A stretch of DNA of 64,000 nucleotides from Corynespora cassiicola (lineage: Eukaryota > Ascomycota > Dothideomycetes > Pleosporales > Corynesporascaceae). Numbering within the stretch: the first letter of the stretch is position 1; each line of letters begins with the position of its first letter. The notes beneath the pieces are model-generated. The model was not told the DNA's origin. It made no database searches and saw only the letters and a program-made list of their open reading frames with translations. Location of the stretch: positions 1,612,001-1,676,000 of the forward strand of contig JAEUWY010000023.1 of the NCBI GenBank assembly GCA_022059125.1, given 5' to 3'. Shown here in pieces: positions 33,681-44,656 of this stretch. The position numbers and the translations under genes were made by a program.

Positions 33681-34491
33681 CAGTGCCTATTTCAGCGGAT
33701 GAGGTTTAATGAGGCTCGCAATATAAAAATGGTGGTTATTAGTAACTACGGAGTTAGTTTTTGCAATCGTGTTTCTTGTTGAGGTTGCTTTTGGAGTCAG
33801 CTCAGAACCGCGGCCCTCGGTAATGGTATGAGGGAAAAGGGGCAAAATGTAGGTAGGGTATTTACTATGAATGCATAAATTAAGGTATATTGGTGCAAAA
33901 AAGGCTCTTTCCAATTTTTTCGTTCGTAGGTGAGTGATGGGGCGCAGTACTGGGGGAGATTTATGCACTGATGGAACATGCCAAGTCGTCCGGGCATTTT
34001 GTGTAGTCCATATATATTCAGTCGGAGAGTGATGAGATCGGCGCATCGAAATATATTTGGTATGATGATATATGACGTTATCCTTATCAATGCCAAGAGA
34101 GACTTTGAAGGTCAGAAGTCAATACAAGCTGGTTACATTTGGTTTTCCATTAGCAATGACTGTTAATATGGTATGGAGCACCTATCCCTCGGCAAACCAA
34201 CCCATAACATCGAGTCTGACGAAGAGTCTCCCGTCTTTCAGGTGACGCCTAATACCCTTACTATCCGACGGATGCATCAGAAATTCATAGCAGGTAACCT
34301 TCCCAGGTTCTTCATGATTTCTTTGGCCTGCGAAATCCAGAATAGAATGACCCGAATATCTTCCCAAAAGAAATCAAACGCAGAATGATCGTGAGTAGTT
34401 AAAAACTATTGTTGTATAGTTCAAGGAGTTTGAGGATCGATGTTGAAGTGGAGAATAAGTACCTAGTAAATTCACTGCATTGATTGTAAGA
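33681..34491. other. Intergenic region
   Basis: A+T-rich between two minus-strand genes. A 71-codon plus-strand frame at 34173-34388 shows no recognisable feature and was not called. Confidence 0.45.
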
Positions 34492-35595
34492 TTATGGATT
34501 CATATTCCAAACGCAATCGCATTGAAACCTAAAATGTAGAATACGGACCTCATGAGAAGGTTTTTTGTTTCCAAGACGGACAGCTATGTGTGATCTGACA
34601 GCTTTGCTGACTGTGGCGTGATATTTCGCGCTTCCTAGGAATGACTCCATGGATTGCGTAATGGCTGAGAGCAGACTATTTTTTACCTGAACGAAATCCT
34701 TTTCGGAGAGATGAAGGATATCCTGAAGATATACTTGACTGTTTGCTTGCCAATCAAGAACTCCGTTGCGCATGAATGTCTCAGCTTCGGTGAGAATGTC
34801 GTACTTGAGAGCATTTATCTCGCTGCTATCATCTGCAACCCTAACCATCAGGTTCATCTGGGTACCGAAGGCATCTTGTCCGTATTCCCGATTGATGTAG
34901 TTTTGCAAGTAGGCTTCCTTGGCCATCGAGGGTGATTCAAACCCATAGATCGGTCCGCAGCAATCAACGATTTCATCAATACCTAGTTCGTGGAAGAAAA
35001 TTCGAAGGATAACCTGGTCCTTGCAAATCTTACGGTCACCCCGCTCGTCAGGGAGGCTCAAAATTCTCACTTTAAGTGGGGTGCGAACGAGGACCTTCAA
35101 CTCGAATATTTCGATCCCATCGATGCCTATATTGTGTGAGCGCTACAGTCGTTTTACGTCTGTATTCATAAAGGCACCATTCAGTAGTTTTTCGGCAAAT
35201 CTGTGAAGGTAGGCAATTGCATGGTAGCTTCGGTTGGCCATAAGAAGGTGTTTCTTTTGTTCAGGTGTGCATCCCATCTCTGTAGGGAACACGAACAAAG
35301 CTTGACGGGTCTTTTCAATATCATTCAAGGTCTCGAGAATCTCAATACAGTCCCTGCCTGTACTCATAAAGCGCAAGTCATATGGGAAGGCATTTTGGGA
35401 GAAAATGAGAAAGGCAGCTTGCCAAAGAATACTGAATCGTGCAATGAGTTTCAAAAGTTCGGCTTTCTTTTGTCGAGTGGTCTGGGAAACAGTGATTTGA
35501 TCAATCGAGTTGTCAAATGTCTTTTCTGTGGATAAAATTTTGCAGTCGCATTCATTGGCGGCGTGGCTACCTTTGCATTTGTTATTTGAATTCAT
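34492..35595 (-). CDS. Protein of unknown function
   Basis: Not recognised. Exons are 35595-35178 and 35126-34492 (51-nt intron, donor GTGCCT, acceptor TATAG), 350 residues. The splice restores a continuous reading from EKLLNG to IDGIEIFELKVLVRT and removes a stop present in the unspliced frame. The protein is soluble, mixed alpha/beta, with no signal peptide or clear membrane segment; one Cys/His-containing stretch (NECDCK) near the N-terminus is not a recognisable zinc motif. A late segment reading DILTEAETFMRNGVL looks helical. It sits beside A+T-rich sequence and may be a lineage-specific gene. Codon structure and the working intron support it being coding. Confidence 0.55.
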
Positions 35596-37092
35596 CTTGT
35601 GAATATAGAGGAACAGTTCCGTGGTGTAGTCGATTGTTAACTTTTTTTGTTGTTCAATTAGCCTGAAAAAATATGGAATATGAGCATTGATGCTGCTAAA
35701 TAATTGTAGCTAACCTTCAAAGCCAATGGAAGCTGAAATACACTTGACGTGTAAGAATCCTGATAAAACATGCCTATAATTCAATACAACACTCACCAGG
35801 TGGGCCTGGCAGATGAGGTCGTGAAAACGTGAGATTGAACTACGCTATTCAAAATGAGAACTCAGGGCGCCGTTATGTGTTAGGCATACATGGTTTGATA
35901 TAGATTGCTGTGTGTCAATAAGTATAGGCTGCTAGAAGATAGTGGTAGAAGAAGCTGTGGGATAGGCCTTTGTACCACTGCGAAGATGGTGCTGAGTATT
36001 AGAGAGGTAGTAGAGGGAGGAGTACTTGTGGGGCGAGGGCTATCATTTATAGACACTAATGTAGCGGTGAGAGGAGAGCCCAGCGAGAACTACGGCTGAC
36101 TATTGCTATCGAAAGACAGAGTAGCAAGTAGAATAACTTCACATACTGGATATAAGATAAATCAAACACGAGAGGTAATAAGCAATCATAGTAAAGCTAG
36201 CATTCAAATCTACCTTTAAGCAGATGGCTTTTAGAGTCGGAAGCGGGGTAAAGAATCTGGCTCAAAGGCACAGCAAGAAAATCTCCCTTCATTTCAGATT
36301 TCTAGGGAGACTAAACTAATTATTACCTTCACCTCAACTTTTTTATTACTTCTACATTACTTTCAACACTAATATACCTATAACAGTATGCTATTTACAG
36401 AGTTTCTACAACTGTAAGAAGCTGTTAAGCATAGTAAAGTACTATAAGATATTAGTGGATAAAACTACGGCGTAAAAACTAACCTCTAATAATACTAAGT
36501 TTTGCGCCTCTAAGACCGCGAGGATATGACATGCGCAAGAGTATCATAGCAGGCTAATCTGGGTACACGAATAATATAATCTGCAGAGAATAGTTTGCGG
36601 GAAAAGTTGTGAGAAGATAGCAGATAATTTTCCAGTCGGTTTGTGCTCCGATTGTGTATGAGTAAGAACTTGTTCTTTGACCGTGTTGGATTGTAACTTG
36701 TTTCACTGGTACTGTTAAGGTTTCAACAACCCTCCCCCAAACATGTTCGTGTCGCACGCATCCCTGCCTTCTCATCATGTTATTGTTTGACTTAATCTCG
36801 AAGTGGTATGGGTGCTCCGGGTGCTCCACCATTCCGACTGGTGCTGCACAGTGAACGGCAGCTTTGCGTACCAAATGGTGATCCGTTTGGCATGTCCCCC
36901 ACGATTCGCATCGGTTGCAACCAATGCCGAAACATCCTACCATCCCGCTTCCGCTTGTGTCTACAACTTGCAAAACATATACACGGATCCCTCGTGTGTG
37001 ATTTTGAGGGTTTATCATGAACGCTCTGGCCAGCATCTGTCATCTTTGCGTGACCCGCGAGACGGAGCTTATACCCACACCGACAAATAACC
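35596..37092. other. Gene-poor region with A+T-rich island
   Basis: About 1.5 kb without a supported gene. Positions roughly 36100-36560 are strongly A+T-rich, with many TA steps, and could be a RIP-decayed repeat; no terminal repeats or transposase frame were recognised. The right part (36800-37092) is less A+T-rich and could include an unrecognised first exon of the next gene. Confidence 0.4.
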
Positions 37093-38469
37093 ATGGCGAT
37101 GAGAAGACGACTATATCGGTCGCCCCCAGCTTTTGCGCGGCAGGTTCAGCAACCCAACAGTGGTGAAGAAGAGGAAGAAGAAGCCAATGAGGTGGAGGTC
37201 GACGAGGAAGAACCTGATGAGAACGAGAACGAAGTAGATGAAGATGAGCTTCCAGCACCTCCGCCACCACCCAATGACGGTCCTGATGCCAAAGGCAAGG
37301 GTAAAGGCGATGGAAAGGGCAAGGGAAAGGGAACAGAGCCTCCAGGATTACCATCGGGCGCACCACAGCCACCAGGAGCTGCTGCACCTCCAGCTCCCCC
37401 AGCACCGCCAGCACCGCCAGCACCGCCAGCACCGCCAGCACCACCAGCTCCGACTTCAGAGCCAGCTCAAAGCTCCGCACCGCCTTCAAGCTCTGCGCCC
37501 CCTCCAAGCTCTGCGCCCCCTCCAAGCTCCTCGCCACCTCCAGCTATAGGTTCTAAAGCCCCGCCACCGCCTCCGCAACCTGTATCTTCAGCCACAGAAG
37601 AATCTTCGACGTCGTCCGCGACTTCATCTTCTGTATTTTCTTTCGAGCCGTCCATTCTTACGCAAACTTCATTCGTCACCATAACTCAGACACAAAAAGG
37701 GAAAGGCGAAGAACAGCCGTCGTCTGAGGCAATATCTTTCACAAATGCTGTGTCTTTATCCCCAGCCGAGACGTCAACGGAGACTTCGTCGCAATCACCT
37801 TTGGTAGTGACGGTGACGCAATCGGCATCTTTGACATCTCTTGCTTCTGTCTCTTCTGTCGTCTTTACTTCTTCAACGGTATTGGCATCTTCTGTGTCAT
37901 CAACACCAAATGTCTCGGCCAGCTCCAGCTCCAGCTCGAGCGATAAAGATGGTGGCATACCACCAGTGGCAAAGAATCTCCTGATAGCTTTAGGAGTACT
38001 GGGTAGGAAGATCATGCAACGTTTGCCCCAGAACTAGATCTGACTCATGATTAGGCTCACTGTCTCTGTTGCTTGCCATCGGCATCGTTCTAGTACGGCG
38101 AGGAAAGAAGAAACAAACCGTCCTGACGGAAGATAATACGGCGGTCGAGAATCCCTTCTACACATCGAATGAGAAAGGTGGTTATGCAGGAGACCGGGAC
38201 GTCACCCCCGAGCCAAATCAAGGATTCTATGGGCCGCCGATGACACAAACCTATGTACCACCCAGTACCTCGGGTGATGATCAAGTAAGTTGGGCTTTCT
38301 AGAGCGCCAATGATTTCCAGAACTAACATGGACGTAGCAAACTAGAGAACCGCCAACAGTGGGCTCTCTGCAGGGTGTGAACAAAAACGACCGGTCTTTC
38401 AGTGATGCAATAAATTCATTCATCGTAAAGACGGGAAGGGCGTCGTACGACTATAAGATTGGGCCTTAG
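37093..38469 (+). CDS. Mucin-like single-pass membrane protein
   Basis: Predicted cell-surface or wall-stress-sensor-like protein. Exons are 37093-38002, 38055-38284 and 38338-38469 (introns 52 and 53 nt), 423 residues. Order: basic N-terminus, acidic Glu/Asp block, Gly-Lys repeats, Pro-Ala repeat, a long Ser/Thr/Pro-rich region expected to be O-glycosylated, one membrane segment spanning intron 1 (LLIALGVLGSLSLLLAIGIV), then a basic RRGKKK stop-transfer and a cytoplasmic tail with NPFYTSNEKGGY, resembling tails of fungal Mid2/Wsc-like proteins. No signal peptide is visible at the chosen start, so an upstream exon may be missing. The C-terminal part is well supported by splice phase. Confidence 0.7.
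37400..37435 (+). repeat. Coding 9-bp tandem repeat (Pro-Ala-Pro units)
   Basis: Four exact CAGCACCGC units followed by a degenerate fifth. They encode the Pro-Ala-rich stretch of the mucin-like protein and are a likely site of length polymorphism. Confidence 0.9.
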
Positions 38470-38911
38470 GATTCCCTAAGGCTAGGCGCATATTACTTAT
38501 TGTTATTATTTACGGACTATATCCCCAATAGCATACTTATATTATGTAGTTTCTATTCCCTATAATTTTTTTTCACTCTACTCTTTTATTGTGTGCACCG
38601 TGTCGTTCCTCGGCACGTCCCTGGTGATCGTTTTGTATGCGCAGTATGATGCGACAGCTGCGTCGCGGAAGATGCGCGCCCGAAAGCGGCCCAAACGGAT
38701 GACGTTTTGGATGCATCCCTGCATCACCACTCGCACCCACCATTTATCGAAATGCATTCCGCAAAAGACTGAATTTGTATTGTTATGCTTGATCGATGTG
38801 ATAGGTCTCGGTGACATGATTTGAAATCCATTGAGTATCGCTCGGCATGCCTAAGTACCTTAGGTTATTCCTTTTCACGACCATTGCTCCTACTCCGCAG
38901 TCGTCTGGACG
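38470..38911. other. Intergenic region with a G+C-richer patch
   Basis: A+T-rich except for about 38600-38770, which is open in both directions. A short plus-strand stretch there is basic and is discussed as a finding; no gene is called. Confidence 0.4.
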
Positions 38912-40883
38912 ATGTCGCTGTACGAGCCATCGATCCGGAGTAACACCTGGTCTTTGATTTCGCGCCGAGGTTCTCGTCGCTTCACCACACTAGAAGGATG
39001 GCGCGAACTTGGGCTCGGCGTTTATGCGATGGGAAGTAACAATATTCGCATGTTCTCCCTCCGCCACCAGTTCGACCCTGAACAGTTTCGCGATGACAAT
39101 GCCGCTTTCTTGGACGATATTGCTTTCTTGACCCCAAGAGACGCACCACCAGTACCGAGCATCCAGTCATTTCACACCTTCAGAGACACCCAGGAGGGTA
39201 CGATTGGAAAGGCCATCGGCTCAGTGCGACATCAGAAAGATGGCGCCTTGCGACCATCCCAATGGAATCGTGCTCACCGACCGCAGCAGTATCATGTATT
39301 TTCTTCAAAAGAGAAGTGGACCTTGGTGGCTTTTGTGGGCATGGCCGGAATATTCCCGTCTCTCTCAGCCAATATTTTTCTCCCAGCGCTGGACACGACC
39401 GCCAAGGTGAGTAGAGGTTCCCTGGGGAAGGACTTTTGCTAACGATACACAGAGCTTTGATAGCACTCTTGGGATCACAACCTTGAGCTTCACCACCTAT
39501 TTCGCTTTTCTAGGAGTAGCCCCAATCATCTGGGGCCCCTTGTCAGAAACTCTCGGGCGGCGTGCAGTGTATCTGCTCTCATTCCTCATCTACATCAGCG
39601 CCAGCCTGGTTCTCAGCTTCTCACCTCACATTGCTGTCTTGCTCGCCTTACGTGGAGTCCAAGCAGCCGGCGTCGCTTCGATCGTGTCCGTCGGAAGTGC
39701 AGTCGTCCAGGACATATCTCCGCCATCGGAGCGCGACGGATTCTTCAGCTTTTATCAGGGCATTAGAAACGCGACCTTGATACTCGCTCCCATTGTCGGC
39801 GGAATTTTTGCCAATTTCCTCGATTTTCGCGCAATCTTCATCCTTCTCCTTGGACTCTCGACCGCGGTATTCATCGTGCTAGTCCTATTCTTGCCAGAGA
39901 CGTTGCGTAGCGTAGCAGGCAACGGATCTTTGCCGTTGACAGGTATCCGACAGCCGTTGATTTGGAAGTGCAAAGTTTTTGGCAGACCAGCCCATGTCGG
40001 AGAACACGAAGAGTCTGGGATACCGCCAAAGCTTGTTTCGGGAATGTTCACCAGGCCTCTTTCTCTCCTGAAAGAAAAGGACGCAATCTTGGGGCTACTC
40101 TTCAGTAGCATAGTGTTCACGATATGGATGATGGTCACAGTGAGCACGACAGGGCTCTTCAGGAGTGTCTTCAGCCTGAATGAGATTCTGATCGGCGTCG
40201 CATTCATCCCTAATGGTATGCCACGCGACCCCTCGAGCTCCCTCGAACTCTTGTTGGAGACAGCGGCTGACTTGGCTTCTTTTCTAGGACTGGGAGCCAT
40301 TGTCGGCTCCACATTCATTGGCAATCTGTTGAATCGCGACTTTGCCGGCGCTTGCTCTGACTACAAAGCCAGCCACTCCCTTCCCCCGTCCGTCACCATC
40401 TCCAAGCGAGCTCTCCCAGCCGACTTCCCTCTTGAACACACCCGGCTGATCCGCCTGCCCGGCCTTGCCGTGATCTTCGTGATTGCCATATCCTTTTACG
40501 GCTTCACGCTGACCTACCCAGCTCTGACATCACGGGACGGCTGGATAGCCGTGCCACTATTCCTGCAGTTTCTGATAGCCGCAATGGCAAACGCCATCTG
40601 TGGGATTTTCCAGACACTAGTGGCGGATCTATGGCCCGAAGATGGTGCCGCAGGCGCGACGGCAAGCAACCTTCTGCGATGGTCATTCGCGGCCGTTGGC
40701 GTCGGGCTAATACAGCTGAGCATCGAACGGATACAGGTCGGCCCCACATTCTTGGCGCTCGGCCTGGTGGTCATGGTCCTGGTGCCTCTGCCCATTGTGC
40801 AGTGGTATTGGGGACCAGACTGGCGGCAGGAGCGGGACACGCGAGACCAAAACGCTGCAGGGAGCACTAGTGTCAAAGTCTAA
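38912..40883 (+). CDS. MFS transporter, DHA1 drug:proton antiporter type
   Basis: Plasma-membrane efflux transporter of the 12-segment drug:H+ antiporter family (QDR/FLU1-like). Exons are 38912-39406, 39453-40215 and 40288-40883, giving 617 residues. A long cytoplasmic N-terminus of about 130 residues precedes TM1 (WTLVAFVGMAGIFPSLSANI). GPLSETLGRRAVYLLSF matches motif A and LAPIVGGIFANF the antiporter motif C. Intron 2 (40216-40287, 72 nt) is a multiple of three with no stop, so unspliced mRNA would encode 24 extra residues in the loop before TM8. Splicing gives the family-typical FIPNGLGAIVGS. It is convergent with the berberine-bridge-type oxidase. Substrate unknown. Confidence 0.9.
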
Positions 40884-41528
40884 TGTACTTGTTCGCGAAA
40901 AGATACCCACGAATATAGCAATGTACTTCTCCTGGTTCTGTTGAGCACCTGACGCACTGCGCCTCAATTGTCGTGACGAATTTCCCAGCACGGCTGGTAG
41001 TTCCCATCCCATCCTCACTGATGTGCTACTCACCCGATCACGTACCGTTCTAGATCCCACCAACACGAAAGAAAACGTCCAAGCTCGTCTACCGTGGCCG
41101 TGGCCTAGCTTGGATGATGCCAGACCTAGGCTAGTGGCGTCTAGTGCAGTCTTCCACACTTCCTAAACCCGCAAGTACTAGTCCAGCTACGCCAGGATCG
41201 GACTGAGTTAGCACCCTAAATCCCATGACTACTACCAATTTGGGCATCGCTGGTCCTGTAGTGCGACATCGACAGTGCGCCGAAGCGGTTGGCATGCTGT
41301 GCAAGGTGAAATGTTGAGCTAAGCATGTTCCTGGAAGTAGATAAGATGCTGGAGGATTCAGCCTTATCCACAATCAGTTCGGGAGCAACGGCAAGGCTGC
41401 CGGAAAGACTATTTGGGGGCCATCAGAAGCGACTACGGTGCACCATATTGTATGAAGTTGAGGCAGTGTCAATGACATAGCGATGCAGTATCCATTTTGT
41501 TGAGCCGTTTCAGCCTCCAAAGCTTCTC
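40884..41528. other. Convergent intergenic region
   Basis: A shared 3' region between the DHA1 transporter and the FAD oxidase. No gene was recognised. Confidence 0.5.
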
Positions 41529-43495
41529 TCAGATTTTGCATAGCCGCCCGTTTTGTGTCTGTGTTCCCTGCTCCCCATCCAGTACCTCCCATTCCTCACT
41601 GCCTACGGCTGTGGTGGCGTAAAAGACAGACTTTGGGTCCCATTTCTTCTTCAGTTCAAGTAATCGCGGGTAATGGATGCCGTAAAAGCTTTCCTGCCAA
41701 TTGGGCTCCACGACGTTCGCCTCATTCAGGTAGGAACCCCCAAAATCGCTTGTAGGCGATACCTCTCGCCACGGGCCTAGTATATTCTCAGTGACCTCCG
41801 TGGTGGCCGCCTGAACTTGTGCAGGTGTTGCATCCTCCCCGCCTTCTATCACCCCCGCGACTATCAAAAAGGAAAGAACATGCCGAAAAGCGGAGGAGAC
41901 TGCATTGTCGACGTTCAGTCTATTTTGGGGCGCTTGATGATAGCCAACGATTGCTTTGCCGCTCATGCTGTGGTTTCTGATTGCCGCAAACATTTTTTCA
42001 AACTTCACCGGGTCCTCCCAATTTCCGCGAGGGAACAGTCTGTTGCCTGGAACGGTTGTTGAGGCCCCGACTGTATCATTCCCCATAGTGTCGTGATATG
42101 CAGGGTAGAAAGAATCGTACCGAGTTGTCTTAGGTGTGAACTTGATACCAAGCTCCGATAGACGATCAAACCAGGGCCTCACGAGCTCGTTGAATGACTC
42201 GATGGTGTGGTTGGGAGCGAAAAACGGAGCCATCTGAAAGGAGAGGCCATCAGGGCCCAAAGGCCACACGAAAAAGTAGGTGTAGGTGTGCGCATCGGCA
42301 AATGGAATAAAAAGCTCGAAGAATTTTCGCGTACCCTCCCAGAATACCTCTTTTGTGATGTTACCGCCTGTCTCGTAGGAGAAAACCGAAGTCACTACTG
42401 GCATTTTAGGATGGGCGCGGACAATGACTGATGTTACAACACCAAACGTACTACCACCACCCCCGCGGAGTGCCCAAAATAAGTCGGGGTTGGAAGTGTT
42501 CGATGCAGTGACGAAGCGACCATCCGCTGTGACGACTTCAAGTGCTTCAACATTGTCAGCAGCCATCCCGTAGTAGCCACTCATAGGTGTGTGGCCGCCT
42601 CCGGCAATGTAACCTCCTGCAAACCCTACACTTTCGCATACCCCGCCAGTGATTGTGACGCTGTGTTCGTGTGCAAATTGATAGACTTCCCGAACGGTTA
42701 CACCGGCTGCGATTTTCAGCGCTCTGCCCTCATATCCCGAGTCGCTCGTGTAATTCTCGATAAATTCGATGTTCCTCAGATTATGAGTCCAAATGCTCAG
42801 CGAGCCAGCCCCGAGTGACTTGCCCAGATAGCAGTGCCCTGTGTTCTTTATTACGAGCCGCATGTTCGAGTTTCGGGCGAAGTTGACTGCAAGTTGCACA
42901 TGCGCGATAGTAGATACATTTACCGCATACTCAGGGAATCCACCCAGAGTGCAAGTGGAATTCTGGCGATTTGAGCCTGGAAGACATGTTCTACCCTGGA
43001 AAATAGGCCACATATTCGAGGTCGGATCTGCTTCACTATATAGCTATCAGTATCGAATTCTAGGTCGCAAATGATTGGTGATACATACTGCAAGTAGGGA
43101 TCTATGTAGTTCTCTGTTATTTCAGCACATTTGGCTTCATCATAGACATCCCAATTCTTATAGCATGGGGCAGCAATAGGAACAGTTGGAACGAGTGAAT
43201 CGTCTATGAGCTCGTTGAACTTGTCCCAGATCTCATTGGTTGGCCAATCTTCATCACCTGGAAATGCTTTGCATTTCCCACTCGGCAAAAAATTTCCGGA
43301 ATCGACAGAGTTATCGACAAACCCAAATACAAGCTGTTCTTCGGTCGAAAGGCTCTCCAAAAAATCTTCCGTGAGCTGCTTCGTTTCATAATCGAAAAGT
43401 TTGGCTTTGGTGAAGGCAGACTTGCTTGCAAAGACATTGCTGGAAAACAACAAGATTGCGCAGAGAATTGACCTATCTGGTTTCGAAGCCATCAT
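41529..43495 (-). CDS. Secreted FAD-linked oxidase, berberine-bridge-enzyme type
   Basis: Flavin oxidase of the PCMH/VAO superfamily with BBE-like C-terminus. Exons are 43495-43089 and 43035-41529 (53-nt intron), 637 residues. An N-terminal signal peptide (ILCAILLFSSNVFAS) predicts secretion. The FAD-binding domain shows VIKNTGHCYLG with H203 as the likely covalent flavin attachment residue, then GGGHTPMSGYYGMAADNVEA and LFWALRGGGGSTFGVVTS. The C-terminal block ANVVEPNWQESFYGIHY and KKKWDPKSVFYAT match the BBE end. Several N-x-T/S sites support secretion. Fungal relatives oxidise sugars or secondary metabolites; substrate is open. Two Met codons (43495 and 43492) precede the signal peptide. 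Confidence 0.92.
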
Positions 43496-44656
43496 TTCAC
43501 TGTTGGTCCCTTTTTTTTACAGACACGTTATCTTGCCCTGGCGTGGCGGAGTGCGCAAATTTATTCTTTCCTGAACCTTTGAATGCTAGGCTCCCATGTA
43601 CCACTAATGCCTTTTGCCGAATTAACTAGGCAAGATAGTAGCCGCTGAGATTGGATGTGTCCGCTTTTCTTACCTGACCTGATGCGCCTAAGTACAGAGT
43701 CTCGATTCAGACAGGTCTAAAAAAACTGCATTGCCTGTCTTCGGTCGCTACACTGTAATTGCAGCTTGGGATTTCGGATAAATCGAGTTATATCATAGCC
43801 TACTTGGTTACTGTCTCGCGAAAAAGACGCCCAAGCTTTGTGTGGTTGTTCAATTCCCAAAAAATTTCGCATCAAGTGTACTAATGTGGAAGTCTGAGCG
43901 GGGTCAATTTGTGAAGCACGAGCCAGGGAATAGGCTTCTTTGATTATTAGTCTTTCCTGAGCGGGTTGAATATGAGGGGTCCAGCTTACTGGTAATACTA
44001 GATCCTTTTGACAAGGATCCCGCCAACCGCCTGCCTTGGCTAATATATCATAAGCCCGAGCTCCGTCTTATGAGATTCGGGGCTTTCGTTATTCGTTGAG
44101 CTCTTTCATTTGTCCTGAGCCTTGAAGGTTGCGCATTCATCCAATGAGTTGCATCGTTAGCCAAAATCTTTCCAGTCTCAAGTTCGAGGATTTTCGCAGA
44201 TTTGCCCCGCATATAGGCTGTGCAGATCTGTGACCACCTGGCGTGGGAACCCAGAATCGTAGGATATTTACAACGCATCAATGCAGCAGTGGAGTAGACT
44301 AATCCTAGATAGTCACTGCTTAGCATGAAATGATCGCCTCAAATCCAAGCACTTGTGGCGATCGATGCCGCTGGTCCCATTAAGCTGTAAAGTGCCCAGG
44401 CTTGTACGTCCTTCTATTCAAGAAGTAGATCTACGCAAAAGATTACATGTTGCAGCTTCTAATCTTTTGCTAAGATCATTTAAGGATTAGACAGTTGCTG
44501 ATCTAGTTTTTGTTAGCGCAAACTGAGGAAATATGTCAGGCGACGAAAAGAGCTAAAGATGAATTAATGTCAACTATATTTGCTTATAGTCTAGATGGCT
44601 ACAAATCAGTGAAAATTTTTTATAAACTGCAGATTATGCAATTTGCATACGGGGAT
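43496..44656. other. Intergenic region
   Basis: About 1.2 kb between the FAD oxidase promoter and the 3' end of the next transporter. It holds a 9-bp inverted repeat (AAAAGATTA/TAATCTTTT) at 44437-44468. A 92-codon minus-strand frame at 44048-44326 has no recognised feature. Confidence 0.45.

Noticed and set aside
40216..40287. 24 extra residues in the DHA1 transporter if read through
   Set aside because: Good donor, branch and acceptor signals, and the spliced reading matches the family, so it was treated as an intron.
44048..44326. 92-codon minus-strand frame
   Set aside because: No recognisable family and no splice partner; possibly an old fragment but not supportable.
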